Part shown: positions 1-8,915 of the stretch, piece after piece
How positions within the stretch are numbered: the first letter of the stretch is position 1
Layout: every line of letters begins with the position of its first letter
From: Verrucomicrobiia bacterium
Lineage (GTDB): Bacteria > Verrucomicrobiota > Verrucomicrobiia > Limisphaerales > DASXHY01
Assembly: GCA_035629175.1 (NCBI GenBank)
Contig: DASPIL010000079.1
Span: 1 to 64,000, forward strand
Direction of reading: 5' to 3'
DNA length: 64,000 nucleotides
Notes under the pieces: generated by a model
What the model was told of the DNA's origin: nothing
Databases searched by the model: none
The model's input: the letters and a program-made list of their open reading frames with translations, nothing else
Program-made: the position numbers and the translations under genes

Positions 1-1109
1 ACGTCCGCGTTTTCCCGCGGGCCTTGACTCCCGTCGAGGCAGCGGGGTTCACCGCCACCAATTTCGGGGCTCTGATTTTTGTGCCCACCAACATCGTCGT
101 GCAAGTCATCACTCCAATGGAACTCGGCGCAATCATTGAAGATGACGATCGCCCTAATCCTCCCGGCGCGCTCATCACGGCGTGGACACAGATCGCGGGA
201 CCGGCAGAGATCTCCCTGCCCGATCCAGGGGCGCTGACCAACGTGATCGAGTTCACACAATCGGGCGAGTATGTCTTCCGGATCATCGCTGATGACGGAC
301 AGGTCAAGGTCTATCAGGATCTTCCGGTCACCGTCGTGGAACCCACCTCGGTGCAGGTGTATGCGTCGGATGGCGATGCCGCAGAGCTTGGTCCGGACAC
401 GGGCGAGTTCACCTTTCAACGGATCGGGGATCTCAACTTCGATCTCACGATGCAGGTCACAATGACTGGGACGGCGAGCAACGCGATCGACTTTGTTCAG
501 ATACCCTTCTCAAACATCGTTGTCCTGCCGGCGGGTGTGGAAACGTTGACGCTTCCCGTAACTCCATTCCTGGATCATCGCACCGAAGGCGACGAGACGC
601 TCACATTTACGATCGTGACGAACGTTGCCTACACGGTCATTGGCGGGGAGGCGACCGTGACAATCCACGACTCTCCTTATGGAATGTGGAACATCGCGCG
701 GTTCACGCTTGAAGAGCTGACCGACCCATCGTTGAGCGGCGAGGCCGCGGATTTCGACACCGACGGCCGGTTCAACTTTGTGGAATACGCGTTCAACATG
801 GAGCCCAAATCCGTCGAGACGGATTCGCCGATGATCACGACGCTGGAGCTGAACCCGGCGACTTCGCGCCAGCACATCACGCTCACTTACCAGCGGCGCC
901 TCGAACCGACAGACGTGGGATACGAAGTGCGGACATCCAGCGATTTGGTGAACTGGAATTTCGGTTCCGAACACATTGAAGAGATCGAGGTCGTCGACGA
1001 CGGAAACGGGCTCACTGAAACGGTGAAAGCTCGGGTCGTGGCTCCGTGGCCAACGGGCAGTCGCCAATTCGTGACGATCCGCGTCTGGCTGCGTTCCACT
1101 GGGCCATGA
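1..1109 (+). CDS. Secreted Calx-beta-like protein, C-terminal part (5' end outside window)
   Basis: The frame is open to the left edge, so this is the last 369 or so codons of a larger gene; the first in-window start-like codon (TTG at 24) is probably internal. The piece begins in a PKD/Ig-like beta domain (ending near the phrase SGEYVFRIIADDG), followed by a Calx-beta-like module with the typical EGDETLTF motif. Next comes an aspartate-rich loop (FDTDGRFNFVEYAF) like the thrombospondin-3/EF-hand spacer common before the C-terminal domain of verrucomicrobial exported proteins. The C-terminal beta domain ends with FVTIRVWLR, a usual ending for this class. No sorting helix follows. An extracellular or cell-surface location is inferred. 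The function is unknown. Confidence 0.8.
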   Translation, partial: VRVFPRALTPVEAAGFTATNFGALIFVPTNIVVQVITPMELGAIIEDDDRPNPPGALITAWTQIAGPAEISLPDPGALTNVIEFTQSGEYVFRIIADDGQVKVYQDLPVTVVEPTSVQVYASDGDAAELGPDTGEFTFQRIGDLNFDLTMQVTMTGTASNAIDFVQIPFSNIVVLPAGVETLTLPVTPFLDHRTEGDETLTFTIVTNVAYTVIGGEATVTIHDSPYGMWNIARFTLEELTDPSLSGEAADFDTDGRFNFVEYAFNMEPKSVETDSPMITTLELNPATSRQHITLTYQRRLEPTDVGYEVRTSSDLVNWNFGSEHIEEIEVVDDGNGLTETVKARVVAPWPTGSRQFVTIRVWLRSTGP

Positions 1110-1293
1110 ACGCAATGGCGGCGCCTGCAGCATGGCACACCGGGACCTGCACCAGAGAAAGATCGCGGTCCGTGACAAAGACGAATTGTCGAGAAGCGTC
1201 CTCGAACGCGAGCTTGGCGAAGACCAACAGGATACCCGCGCGGTAAAGCCAACGTCGGCCTCCAGCAGCTCCCTTGTAGCCGGGCTTCGCCAC
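1012..1293 (-). pseudogene. Possible remnant of a rhombosortase/rhomboid-like membrane protein
   Basis: This frame reads GTG then about 93 codons. It contains a hydrophobic stretch (LYRAGILLVFAKLAFE) and then VPVCHAAGAAIAFM. These resemble the AK-x-x-(W/F)E helix and the final H-x-(A/G)-GA helix of rhombosortases (rhomboid-family proteases that process GlyGly-CTERM proteins). The catalytic Ser segment (SG-x-x-HG) is absent, and an in-frame TAG (1294-1296) sits just before the GTG. The same frame continues upstream to about 1650 with protein-like but unrecognised sequence (for example GLKQAATNMVANLDEQPG at 1340-1400). The 3' end overlaps the preceding plus-strand gene by 98 bases. I read it as a decayed gene; it could also be chance similarity. 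Confidence 0.35.
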
Positions 1294-1729
1294 CTACTTG
1301 ACTTGTTCCGGCGAGTCCCGCAGCCGCTCCTTGAACAAACCCGGTTGTTCATCAAGGTTCGCCACCATGTTCGTGGCTGCCTGCTTCAGTCCCCTTTCCG
1401 CATCGAAGCGCAATGGTTCATTCAAATGGAGGGGCGTGGCCGAGCCTCCGATCTGGCTTACTCCAGGCGCGAGAAAGAGCCGCCGAAATGGGAATCCGAC
1501 AACCATTTTGGCGGAAGGTTGCGCAGGAGGCAGCGCGCTGTCGTGATTCGGATTACAGGTGCGCTGCCAAAATCGGCGAACACTTTCGCAATTTACCGCA
1601 ATCCAGCCGGCCCTGAATCGTTTTGACTCACTTGGCGAGTCGGATATTCTCCCCGCTCTCGTTTCCCGGGAAACACCGGATAGTGGAATTCGCCCCGGCC
1701 AAGACCGCGCGGCTCATGGAGACTGATTT
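1110..1729. other. Gene-poor stretch before pgk
   Basis: No convincing intact gene lies here. The minus strand holds the rhombosortase-like fragment and an in-frame upstream fragment (1294-1506). Plus-strand frames are arginine/serine-rich shadows. A good ribosome binding site for pgk (GGAG at 1718-1721, 8 bases before the ATG) is the only clear signal. The pgk promoter must lie between about 1600 and 1710, but I cannot point to convincing -35/-10 boxes. Confidence 0.5.
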
Positions 1730-2983
1730 ATGGCAAAGCTGACAATTCGAGACCTGAATGTTCGTGGCAAACGCGTTTTCCTGCGCGTCGATTACAACGT
1801 GCCGCTTGAGGAAAAAGATGGCCAGATGGTCATCACCGATGACACCCGGATCAAGGAAACTCTTCCGACCCTGAAAGCGCTGATCGAGCAGGGTGGCAAA
1901 TTAATCCTGACCGCCCACCTCGGCCGCCCCAAGGGCCAGCGCGAAGCCACCATGTCGCTCCGCCCAGTCGCCGCCCGCCTTGCCGAAATGCTCGCGCGGC
2001 CAGTCGCGTTTGTCGACGATTGCATCGGAGAAAAAGTCGAGAAAACCGTCGGCATCATGAAGGATGGCGACATCGTCCTGCTCGAGAACGTCCGCTACTA
2101 CAACGAGGAGGAGAAGAACGATCCTGCGTTCGCCGAGAAGCTGGCGAAGGTTGCTGATGTTTATGTGAACGACGCATTCGGCGCGGCGCACCGGGCCCAC
2201 GCATCCACGGAAGGCGTTGCGCGCATCGTGTCCAAACGCGGTGGCAAGTGCGCCGCCGGGTTGCTGATGGAACGCGAGTTGAAGTTCCTCGGCGACGAAC
2301 TGGAGTCGCCCGCAAAACCGTTCGTGGTCATTCTCGGCGGCGCCAAAGTGTCCGACAAAATCAAGGTAATCGACCGCCTCCTTGAAAAGGCCGACACCAT
2401 CCTGATCGGCGGCGCAATGGCTTACACCTTCAAGCTCGCGCAGGGTTACAAAGTCGGGCAATCACTGGTCGAACCTGAAAAAACAGACGTCGCCCTCTCA
2501 GCGCTCGAAAAGGCAAAGCAACGCGGTGTGCAATTCCTGCTGCCGATCGACAACGTCGTCGCCACGCCCGTCAAGACCGACAAGCTCAACAAGAAGGGCA
2601 AGCCGATCATTGATCTCAACAACCCGCGCACCAATTCCGAGGAGAACATTCCGGACAACGAGGAAGGCGTGGATATCGGACCAGCGACAGCCAAGAAGTT
2701 CGCTGACGTCCTTCTCAGCGCAAAAACGATCCTTTGGAACGGACCGATGGGTATTTTCGAAGACAAGCGTTTCGCAGCAGGAACCAATGCCGTTGCCCAG
2801 GCAGTCGCTGAAGCCACGCAAAAAGGCGCCAAGAGCATCATTGGCGGTGGCGACAGCGTGAAGGCGCTGAACAAGGCAGGCCTCGGCAGCAAGGTGACCT
2901 TCATGAGCACGGGCGGCGGCGCCAGCCTGGAATTCCTCGAAGGCTCCGAATTGCCCGGAGTCGCCGCGCTGAGCGACAAATAA
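1730..2983 (+). CDS. pgk: Phosphoglycerate kinase
   Basis: Catalyses 1,3-bisphosphoglycerate + ADP to 3-phosphoglycerate + ATP in cytosolic glycolysis. The protein has 417 residues, slightly above the usual 390-400. N-domain substrate-binding motifs are present (RVDYNVPL near residue 19, TAHLGRPKG near 60). So are the hinge/nucleotide motifs GGAKVSDKI (about 202), WNGPMGIFE (about 338) and the C-terminal GGGDSVKAL and STGGGASLEFLEG. The ATG has GGAG 8 bases upstream. It is the first gene of pgk-tpiA-secG, with 28 bases to tpiA. No key residue appears to be missing. Confidence 0.98.
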   Translation: MAKLTIRDLNVRGKRVFLRVDYNVPLEEKDGQMVITDDTRIKETLPTLKALIEQGGKLILTAHLGRPKGQREATMSLRPVAARLAEMLARPVAFVDDCIGEKVEKTVGIMKDGDIVLLENVRYYNEEEKNDPAFAEKLAKVADVYVNDAFGAAHRAHASTEGVARIVSKRGGKCAAGLLMERELKFLGDELESPAKPFVVILGGAKVSDKIKVIDRLLEKADTILIGGAMAYTFKLAQGYKVGQSLVEPEKTDVALSALEKAKQRGVQFLLPIDNVVATPVKTDKLNKKGKPIIDLNNPRTNSEENIPDNEEGVDIGPATAKKFADVLLSAKTILWNGPMGIFEDKRFAAGTNAVAQAVAEATQKGAKSIIGGGDSVKALNKAGLGSKVTFMSTGGGASLEFLEGSELPGVAALSDK

Positions 2984-3011
2984 CGAGGCGAGCCCCTACG
3001 CATTTTGACAC

Positions 3012-3776
3012 ATGAACAAAGAACGAAAACTGATCATTGCCGGAAACTGGAAGATGAACAAAACCGTCGCCGAGGCGCTGGACCTCGTGCGCGGATTGAA
3101 GATCGAACTCTCAGGCGTAAAGGAAGTGGATATCGTGGTCTGTCCTCCCTATACGGCGCTGGGAGAAGTTTCGAAGGCGATTCTCGATTCCAACATCCGC
3201 CTGGGCGCCCAGAATATGAGCGAGAACAACGTCGGCGCCTACACGGGCGAAATTGCCGCCGTCATGCTTAAGGAATTCTCAGTGCGTTATGTGATCCTCG
3301 GCCATAGCGAACGCCGCCAATATCAAAAGGAACCTGACGCGCTGATCGCGAAGAAAGCGGCCGCTGTCCATGCGGCGTCCCTGAAGCCGATCGTTTGCGT
3401 GGGCGAAACCCTCGCTGAACGCGAAGGCGGGCAGATGGAACAGGTGCTCGACACCCAGGTGCGGGGCAGCCTCGCCGGCTTGAGCAAGGAACAGATGGCG
3501 GAAACCATCGTTGCCTATGAACCCGTTTGGGCCATCGGGACCGGCAAGACAGCAACGACCCAACAGGCGCAGGACGCCCATGCTTTTATCCGGGGAATCC
3601 TGTCCAAAATGTTCGACGACAGCGTTGCCAAGAAGGTGCGCATCCAATATGGTGGCAGCGTTAAGCCTTCCAATGCGCGCGAGCTGATGAGCCAGCCGGA
3701 CGTGGACGGCGCGCTGGTTGGCGGGGCTGCCCTGGAAGCCCGCAGCTTCGCGGATATCATTAAAAACTCGATCTAA
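3012..3776 (+). CDS. tpiA: Triosephosphate isomerase
   Basis: Interconverts dihydroxyacetone phosphate and glyceraldehyde 3-phosphate. The protein has 254 residues, normal for the TIM-barrel family. Catalytic residues are visible: Lys14 in GNWKMN, His98 in ILGHSERR and Glu170 in AYEPVWAIGTGKTAT, followed by the flexible loop 6. The phosphate-binding GGSV and GGAAL segments are near the C-terminus. Transcribed with pgk upstream and secG downstream (3-base gap to secG), an arrangement common in bacteria outside the Proteobacteria. Confidence 0.98.
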   Translation: MNKERKLIIAGNWKMNKTVAEALDLVRGLKIELSGVKEVDIVVCPPYTALGEVSKAILDSNIRLGAQNMSENNVGAYTGEIAAVMLKEFSVRYVILGHSERRQYQKEPDALIAKKAAAVHAASLKPIVCVGETLAEREGGQMEQVLDTQVRGSLAGLSKEQMAETIVAYEPVWAIGTGKTATTQQAQDAHAFIRGILSKMFDDSVAKKVRIQYGGSVKPSNARELMSQPDVDGALVGGAALEARSFADIIKNSI

Positions 3777-3779
3777 CGT

Positions 3780-4235
3780 ATGTTTGTTTTTGTCATTGGC
3801 CTGGTGACGCTGCTGTTGCTGCTGGATTGTTTCGTTCTGATCCTGCTGGTCCTGATGCAGCTGCCAAAGAAAGAGGCGGGCGCGGGCCTGGCATTTGGCG
3901 GTGCCGCAACGGATGCCCTGTTCGGCGCGGGATCAGGCAACTTTCTGACAAAAGCCACGAAGTACGTCGCGGGCGGATTCTTTGTCCTGACCCTGTTGCT
4001 GGCCGTGATGCAGAACCATTACGCTCATCGTCCAAATTCCCAGTTCCGCCGCATGCTGGAACGGCAAGCCCAGGCAGTGCCTGCCGCTTCGCCCGACTCC
4101 GCACAGCCGGCAGCGGCTCAATCACCCGCCCCGGGAACGCCAGTTGCGGGTGCAGCCCCGAGCACGAACATTGGCATCCTGCCGCTGAACACCGCTCCTG
4201 CAAACACGCCTGCGGGAACGAACTCGGGACAATAA
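3780..4235 (+). CDS. secG: Preprotein translocase subunit SecG, with long Ala/Pro tail
   Basis: Auxiliary subunit of the SecYEG channel in the inner membrane. The first 75 or so residues have the SecG pattern: TM1 (VTLLLLLDCFVLILLVLMQ), the conserved cytoplasmic loop (KEAGAGLAFGGAATDALFGAG) broken by glycines, and TM2 (GGFFVLTLLLAVMQN). The remaining residues (about 80-151) form an Ala/Pro/Ser/Thr-rich low-complexity tail not found in short SecGs. The gene starts 3 bases after tpiA and is followed by a strong terminator at 4253-4281, so it closes the pgk operon. The tail's role is unknown. Confidence 0.93.
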   Translation: MFVFVIGLVTLLLLLDCFVLILLVLMQLPKKEAGAGLAFGGAATDALFGAGSGNFLTKATKYVAGGFFVLTLLLAVMQNHYAHRPNSQFRRMLERQAQAVPAASPDSAQPAAAQSPAPGTPVAGAAPSTNIGILPLNTAPANTPAGTNSGQ

Positions 4236-4252
4236 TCTAAAATTCTTTCTGA

Positions 4253-4281
4253 GCGGCGGTCCTTGACCGCCGCTTTTTTTT
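4253..4281 (+). terminator. Rho-independent terminator of pgk-tpiA-secG
   Basis: A perfect 8-bp stem (GCGGCGGT with ACCGCCGC), 5-base loop CCTTG and eight T residues follow the secG stop by 17 bases. Confidence 0.92.
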
Positions 4282-4455
4282 GCCCGTATCCGGCTTGCGC
4301 TGCCGCGGAAAATTGCATGCTTTGGAACCTGCCGCGCCGCACCCGGCGCGGACTTCAAACGCTTCAACGTCACGCATGCGAGAATTGCTGCACCGGACTA
4401 AGAGTATTGAGTTCGCGTATTCCAGCGGCATGAACGCCGTGCTCCTAACTAACGC

Positions 4456-4489
4456 AAAAAAACGCCGCGCCCTTTCAGAGCGCGGCGTT
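4456..4489 (-). terminator. Rho-independent terminator of the pectinesterase gene
   Basis: Read on the minus strand: 10-bp perfect stem (4480-4489 with 4461-4470), 9-base loop, then a run of seven T residues (the A run at 4456-4462). It lies 18 bases after the end of the pectinesterase gene. Confidence 0.9.
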
Positions 4490-4507
4490 GGAACATACCC
4501 CGTCAAA

Positions 4508-7500
4508 TCAAGGCACCGTGATGATATAGAACCGCTGCGGATGGTTCGTCGCGATGCTGTCTGTGTAGGGAACAGCTGATCCATCAAAGGCGCCGCTGCT
4601 CAATAATGTCCAGGTGTTTGCAACGGGTGTTGCAAGCAGGTCCGAGCTCGCCCACAAACGATAAGGCTGGCCTGCCGCGCCACTGAATGAGAACGCTACA
4701 TTCCCATCGCTCAGCCGCGTCATGTTGCTGATCATCGGTGACACTCCAGTTCCAACACTGACACTGGCCGCGTCGGAGATCGCATATCCAAGACTGTTCG
4801 TCACCCGCAATGAATACAGCCCCGAATCTGTCATCTGCGCATTGGGAATGACGAGCGTTTCGTTTGTTCCTCCAGGAACCGCCATTGCGCCACGATACCA
4901 CTGATACGAAGGCTCTGGGATTCCGCCGACCGCGGCGCGAAGCGTCACGGTTTGCCCGACAATTGCGTCCCTCGGTTCAGGCTGTCCCGCGATATACGGC
5001 GCCAGAACAGGTTCCCATCCAATCGATGCGAATACATTGGTTGGATTGCTCACGGTCAGATATTCAGCCTCGCTGAGCTGGCGCGACCAGGGAACCCTTG
5101 CCGAGACGTCCAGCAACGTGGTCCCCGTGATATCGCGCGTTTGATACTCCCAAAAGCGCAGCGTGCTCTTGTCAGCCAGCCCGCCGTCGGTCCAGCCCGC
5201 GGGAATGATATGCGAATCCATGAGGCACTTCAGGTAAGCCACATTGCCGTCAGGTCCGGATGTATTCGCGTCACGGCCGAGGCTCCAGCTATTCACCGCG
5301 GGTGAGGAACGGGTGAGGGCACATTCCACAAAGATCAGCCCATACACGCCCGCTGGCGTCCGTGCCTGCGTGGTGACGCCCTGCGCGTTGCCCGCGCGCT
5401 GCATCGCGCGGATTTCGGTCTTGTAGAAATAACCGATTCCCGAGCCCCAGATGAAATCAACATCGCCTTGAATCAACCCCTTGTTCACGAACGCCGCACT
5501 CGAGTTCCCTGTGTTGATCAACAGCGTGTCCTGGAAACTTGCGAGCTTGCAGTTGTCGAGGATGATCCGGGATCCCTGCGCCCGAACGGCTTCTGCCTGC
5601 GAACCGCCTTGGGGCGTGCTGTTCGTGAACACGAGATTGCGAAAGACAAGACCACTGCCGCCCGCAAAGAACATCACGCGCGTCGATGTGCCAGCGTTCG
5701 CCCCCTGGAACGTGTTGTTGTTCGCATATACCAAAACGCTCTCCTGGTAACCTTCGCCACTGAACGTCAGGTTGTCCTTCCCCGCCGGAACACGGTTGAT
5801 CTCTTCGTAAGTACCCTTGCGAATGAGGACATGGCGCGGAGTGGTATTTCCCGCTGGCACCCAGTCAATGGCTCCCTGAACGGTCACAAAGTCACCGCTG
5901 CCATCCGACGCAACGACAACATCGTTGACAGATGCGGCATCGGGTCCCGCCGTCTTGGTCGTGAAGCGCCACGTGTTGGGGTCGCTGATGCCAGCCTCGC
6001 TCGCGCCGCCTGAGTCCTTGAAGAAGCCCGCATCCATCAGCACGTAATACGTCGTGTTGCTGGCAAGCATTCCCAGATGCGGGAAGATTGCGGCAATGTT
6101 GCTGCGGATGATCACGGGATACGTGTTGTAGCTGCCGCCTGCGATCACGCGCAACTGGCCGCCGTTGTTGTCATTGAGGCCGAGATCGATGGTGTCCACC
6201 AAAGCGTCGTCGGCGTTGTAGATGCGCAGCGTTCCAGTTCCAAGGACGGGCGTCTTGTTGAATCGGATGTAGAGCGGCGTGTCGTAGCAGACATTGCCCG
6301 AGCCGCCGGCAGGCGTGAATTGAATCGCGGCGAGATTGGTTGAAGTAACGGTCAGGCTGACAGTCACACTGGTATCGGATCCGCCATCGTTATTGACGAG
6401 GACCGCATACGTTCCCGCATCGGAGGGTTGAACGCTGGCAAACGACAATGTGGCGTTCGTCGCCCCCGAAAGCGTACCGCTATTTTTGACCCATTGGTAC
6501 GTTGGCGGCGGATTGCCCGTCGCAACGACATGGAACGATGCCGGCGTTCCCTGCGGTGCGGTCACGTTGACTGGTTCCTCCGTGATCACGGGCGGCACGA
6601 GGACGGTGAGCGTTGCGCTGTTCGTGACAGCCCCCGCCACGTTCGTCGCAACAATCGAATATGTGGTCTGGTCCGCCGGATACTGGGCATTCTCAACAGT
6701 GTACGAGCTGTTGTGAGCTCCTGGAATGTCGACGCCATTTTTCCGCCACTGAATGGCGGGACTGGGAACACCCGAAACCGAAGCCGTGAACGTCGCATCC
6801 TGGCCTTGTAGAACCGCAAGATTATTCGGCCCTGTAATCACGGGAGCCACATTGCCGGCGCTGATGGTAAGCGTGGCAACCGAACTTGTGATCGCACCGT
6901 AAACGTTCGTGATCACCACGGTGTAGTCGCCGCTGTTGGCGACCTGTGCGCTGTTGATGGTCAATGTGTCTGTTGCCGATCCAGAGATGCCGCCGACATC
7001 GGAAAGATCGACGTCGTTACGGCGCCATTGATAAGCTAGGGGCTGGATGCCAGCCGCTGCCACACTGAACTGCGCCAGTGAACCCGGAGGTCCGCTGAAA
7101 CTGGAGGGGTCTTCGGAAATTGTGGGCCGCGGATCGTTCGGAATGTACAGATCAATCGAGGAATTGAAGGTGTTGTTGGACAGCGTCGCACCCGCGAGGC
7201 TGGCAGGAAGCGCTCCAAGCGCGAAGTTGTGATGACCAAGGCCGGCCGTCATGTTCGACAAGGTTGTGTATTTGAACAACGCAACTTGCGCGGGATACGA
7301 CGAGAACAGAATCGAGCTGCCGATGTTGATCGTGTTGCCACCTCCGCCAGTGACCAGGTTCGTCACGGATGCAATGTTCCCCGCCCCTGTCAGGTGGAGC
7401 TCAATGCTCGAATCACTCATCATCAACGTGCGCAGCGGCTTGCTGGCACCCAGTGTGTTTGAAACGGCAAGGGTACCGCCCTCAACAACGTTAATCACCT

Positions 7501-8824
7501 GATTCAAGCTCGCCGCGCCCACGGTTATCATGTTCGCCCGCACAGTGCCGGCATTGATGTTCAGGATTCCAGTGGTCGCCTGCGCAGCGGTCGTGGACTG
7601 AATCGTGGACGCGAGAGTCAATGTGTTGTTGACCACGAGTTCGGCGCCGCTGCCATTCACGTTCATGATTCCCATGTTTGGGGTGACGCTCGTGCTTGGG
7701 CCGAGCGCCTGATTGCCAAGGAACAGGTTGTTGACATCGATCCTGCCGTTATCAAACGTCAGCACGCCCGTGTTGATGCGCGGAGGATTTCCTCCCGATG
7801 CAGTGTGGCTTCCAGAGCAATCGCGTCCCAGGCTCATCACATCGACCAGTGCATCCACGTATCCGCCGGTGAAATCATTGGTTCCCACAGCGTGTTGCGC
7901 CGATGAAGCGAACGCGCTCATATCGCCGATGCCCCACCAGGTTACCCTGCTCGAACTGCCACCAACACCACGAAACACAGCAATGGGAGAGGCACCGACG
8001 ACTCCGGGATCGAAACTCATGACTGCTGCCGAGTTTGCCGAGGCTTTGGACCGCCCGAAGCCCATGCTGTCCACGAAGAAGGCGTTGGTCTGGCCAAGAT
8101 AAAGAAAGCTGCGCGTGCCCGCATTGTTCCCTGCTCCCACCTGCACCATCTCAATCGCATTGGTCGCGGCGGCAACCGTCATGTAAACCGAAAGCGGCTG
8201 GGTGTAGCTCAGGGCAATGACATTGGTTCGCGCCAGATACAACGTACCCGAGTTACGCTGGGCAACGGCATTGGGGAAACTCACCGTGCCGATGCCGATG
8301 GAATTGATGTTCGCGATAAAGGTATCGAGACCCTGGAGATTGAGGATGGCGTGCGAGCCGTTCAACGATGCGGTTCCTTGATTCAACGTCAGCCGCGCCG
8401 CGGGATGGTTCAGGTTGAGCGCGCCCGATCCGACAAACGTGGAACTGCGAACCAGTGCCACGGCAGGATCCACGATTGTGCCGACGGCCAGACCTCCGGC
8501 TCCTGTGACGTTCAACGTCGTGCCTGCTGGGATCGACGTCACGTAATCGTTGTTGGTACTGCCGAAGCGCAGTGAAGCGATCGTTCCGCCAAACATGTCA
8601 TCGACGGTTGGATTTGCGGCCGTGGCGTCGAAGAAGAACGTGTCATCTGTCGCGCCCGGCGCCGTGCCGAACACGCCTGCCGTGCTGTTTGTCCAATTGC
8701 TGCCCGTTGACCAATTGGAATCCGGCCCGGTTCCAAACCAAACCACCGTGTCAGCTTGTGCGGAAAGCATCGGTGCAATGGAAGCGAACAGACCCAAACG
8801 AAGTAGGGTTGTGATTTTCATCAT
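4508..8824 (-). CDS. Large secreted multidomain pectinesterase (CE8) with Ig-like modules
   Basis: Predicted to demethylate pectin outside the cell. The protein has 1438 residues, against about 300-400 for the catalytic domain alone. A signal peptide (residues 1-24, ending SAQA) is followed by a Gly/Asn/Ser-rich beta-strand region to about 565, like passenger domains of autotransporter-type proteins. Then come three Ig-like domains (about 565-828, with YQWRRN and YQWVKN motifs), an SbsA/Big_5-like domain (about 828-965), the pectinesterase beta-helix (about 967-1262), a fourth Ig-like domain and a C-terminal beta domain ending FYIITVP. Catalytic residues fit CE8: Gln1076 (QAEAVR), Asp1099 (FQDTL), Asp1123 (DVDFIWG) and an Arg in SLGRDA. 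The gene lies 91 bases downstream of a response regulator gene on the same strand. The true start could be either of two adjacent ATGs. I see no membrane anchor. Confidence 0.88.
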   Translation of the reverse strand: MMKITTLLRLGLFASIAPMLSAQADTVVWFGTGPDSNWSTGSNWTNSTAGVFGTAPGATDDTFFFDATAANPTVDDMFGGTIASLRFGSTNNDYVTSIPAGTTLNVTGAGGLAVGTIVDPAVALVRSSTFVGSGALNLNHPAARLTLNQGTASLNGSHAILNLQGLDTFIANINSIGIGTVSFPNAVAQRNSGTLYLARTNVIALSYTQPLSVYMTVAAATNAIEMVQVGAGNNAGTRSFLYLGQTNAFFVDSMGFGRSKASANSAAVMSFDPGVVGASPIAVFRGVGGSSSRVTWWGIGDMSAFASSAQHAVGTNDFTGGYVDALVDVMSLGRDCSGSHTASGGNPPRINTGVLTFDNGRIDVNNLFLGNQALGPSTSVTPNMGIMNVNGSGAELVVNNTLTLASTIQSTTAAQATTGILNINAGTVRANMITVGAASLNQVINVVEGGTLAVSNTLGASKPLRTLMMSDSSIELHLTGAGNIASVTNLVTGGGGNTINIGSSILFSSYPAQVALFKYTTLSNMTAGLGHHNFALGALPASLAGATLSNNTFNSSIDLYIPNDPRPTISEDPSSFSGPPGSLAQFSVAAAGIQPLAYQWRRNDVDLSDVGGISGSATDTLTINSAQVANSGDYTVVITNVYGAITSSVATLTISAGNVAPVITGPNNLAVLQGQDATFTASVSGVPSPAIQWRKNGVDIPGAHNSSYTVENAQYPADQTTYSIVATNVAGAVTNSATLTVLVPPVITEEPVNVTAPQGTPASFHVVATGNPPPTYQWVKNSGTLSGATNATLSFASVQPSDAGTYAVLVNNDGGSDTSVTVSLTVTSTNLAAIQFTPAGGSGNVCYDTPLYIRFNKTPVLGTGTLRIYNADDALVDTIDLGLNDNNGGQLRVIAGGSYNTYPVIIRSNIAAIFPHLGMLASNTTYYVLMDAGFFKDSGGASEAGISDPNTWRFTTKTAGPDAASVNDVVVASDGSGDFVTVQGAIDWVPAGNTTPRHVLIRKGTYEEINRVPAGKDNLTFSGEGYQESVLVYANNNTFQGANAGTSTRVMFFAGGSGLVFRNLVFTNSTPQGGSQAEAVRAQGSRIILDNCKLASFQDTLLINTGNSSAAFVNKGLIQGDVDFIWGSGIGYFYKTEIRAMQRAGNAQGVTTQARTPAGVYGLIFVECALTRSSPAVNSWSLGRDANTSGPDGNVAYLKCLMDSHIIPAGWTDGGLADKSTLRFWEYQTRDITGTTLLDVSARVPWSRQLSEAEYLTVSNPTNVFASIGWEPVLAPYIAGQPEPRDAIVGQTVTLRAAVGGIPEPSYQWYRGAMAVPGGTNETLVIPNAQMTDSGLYSLRVTNSLGYAISDAASVSVGTGVSPMISNMTRLSDGNVAFSFSGAAGQPYRLWASSDLLATPVANTWTLLSSGAFDGSAVPYTDSIATNHPQRFYIITVP

Positions 8825-8874
8825 AGGGTTGAAGGTGGCCGAAACTAGCGGATGAACAGGAGTTTGCCTAGTTG

Positions 8875-8912
8875 GACGAAGGTCAAGCCGCGGCCTATGA
8901 CTTTCGTCATAG
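8875..8912. promoter_or_regulatory. Candidate tandem operators for the NarL-type regulator
   Basis: Between the regulator stop and the pectinesterase start lies a perfect 18-base palindrome (CTATGACTTTCGTCATAG, 8895-8912). A related site GACGAAGGTCA (8875-8885) is centred about 23 bases away, close to two helical turns. The core GACGAARGTCA is shared. LuxR/NarL-family regulators bind such dyads, so I infer binding by the adjacent regulator. As RNA on the minus strand the palindrome also forms a stem with a GAAA tetraloop. There is no T run, so it is not a standard terminator. Confidence 0.5.
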
Positions 8913-8915
8913 CCT

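Noticed and set aside
510-1355. Minus-strand 281-codon open frame
   Set aside because: Arg/Ser/Cys-rich composition, lies antisense to the secreted-protein gene, no recognisable domain; a codon-bias shadow.
1132-1626. Plus-strand 164-codon frame before pgk
   Set aside because: No domain, no ribosome binding site, basic low-quality composition, overlaps protein-like minus-strand sequence.
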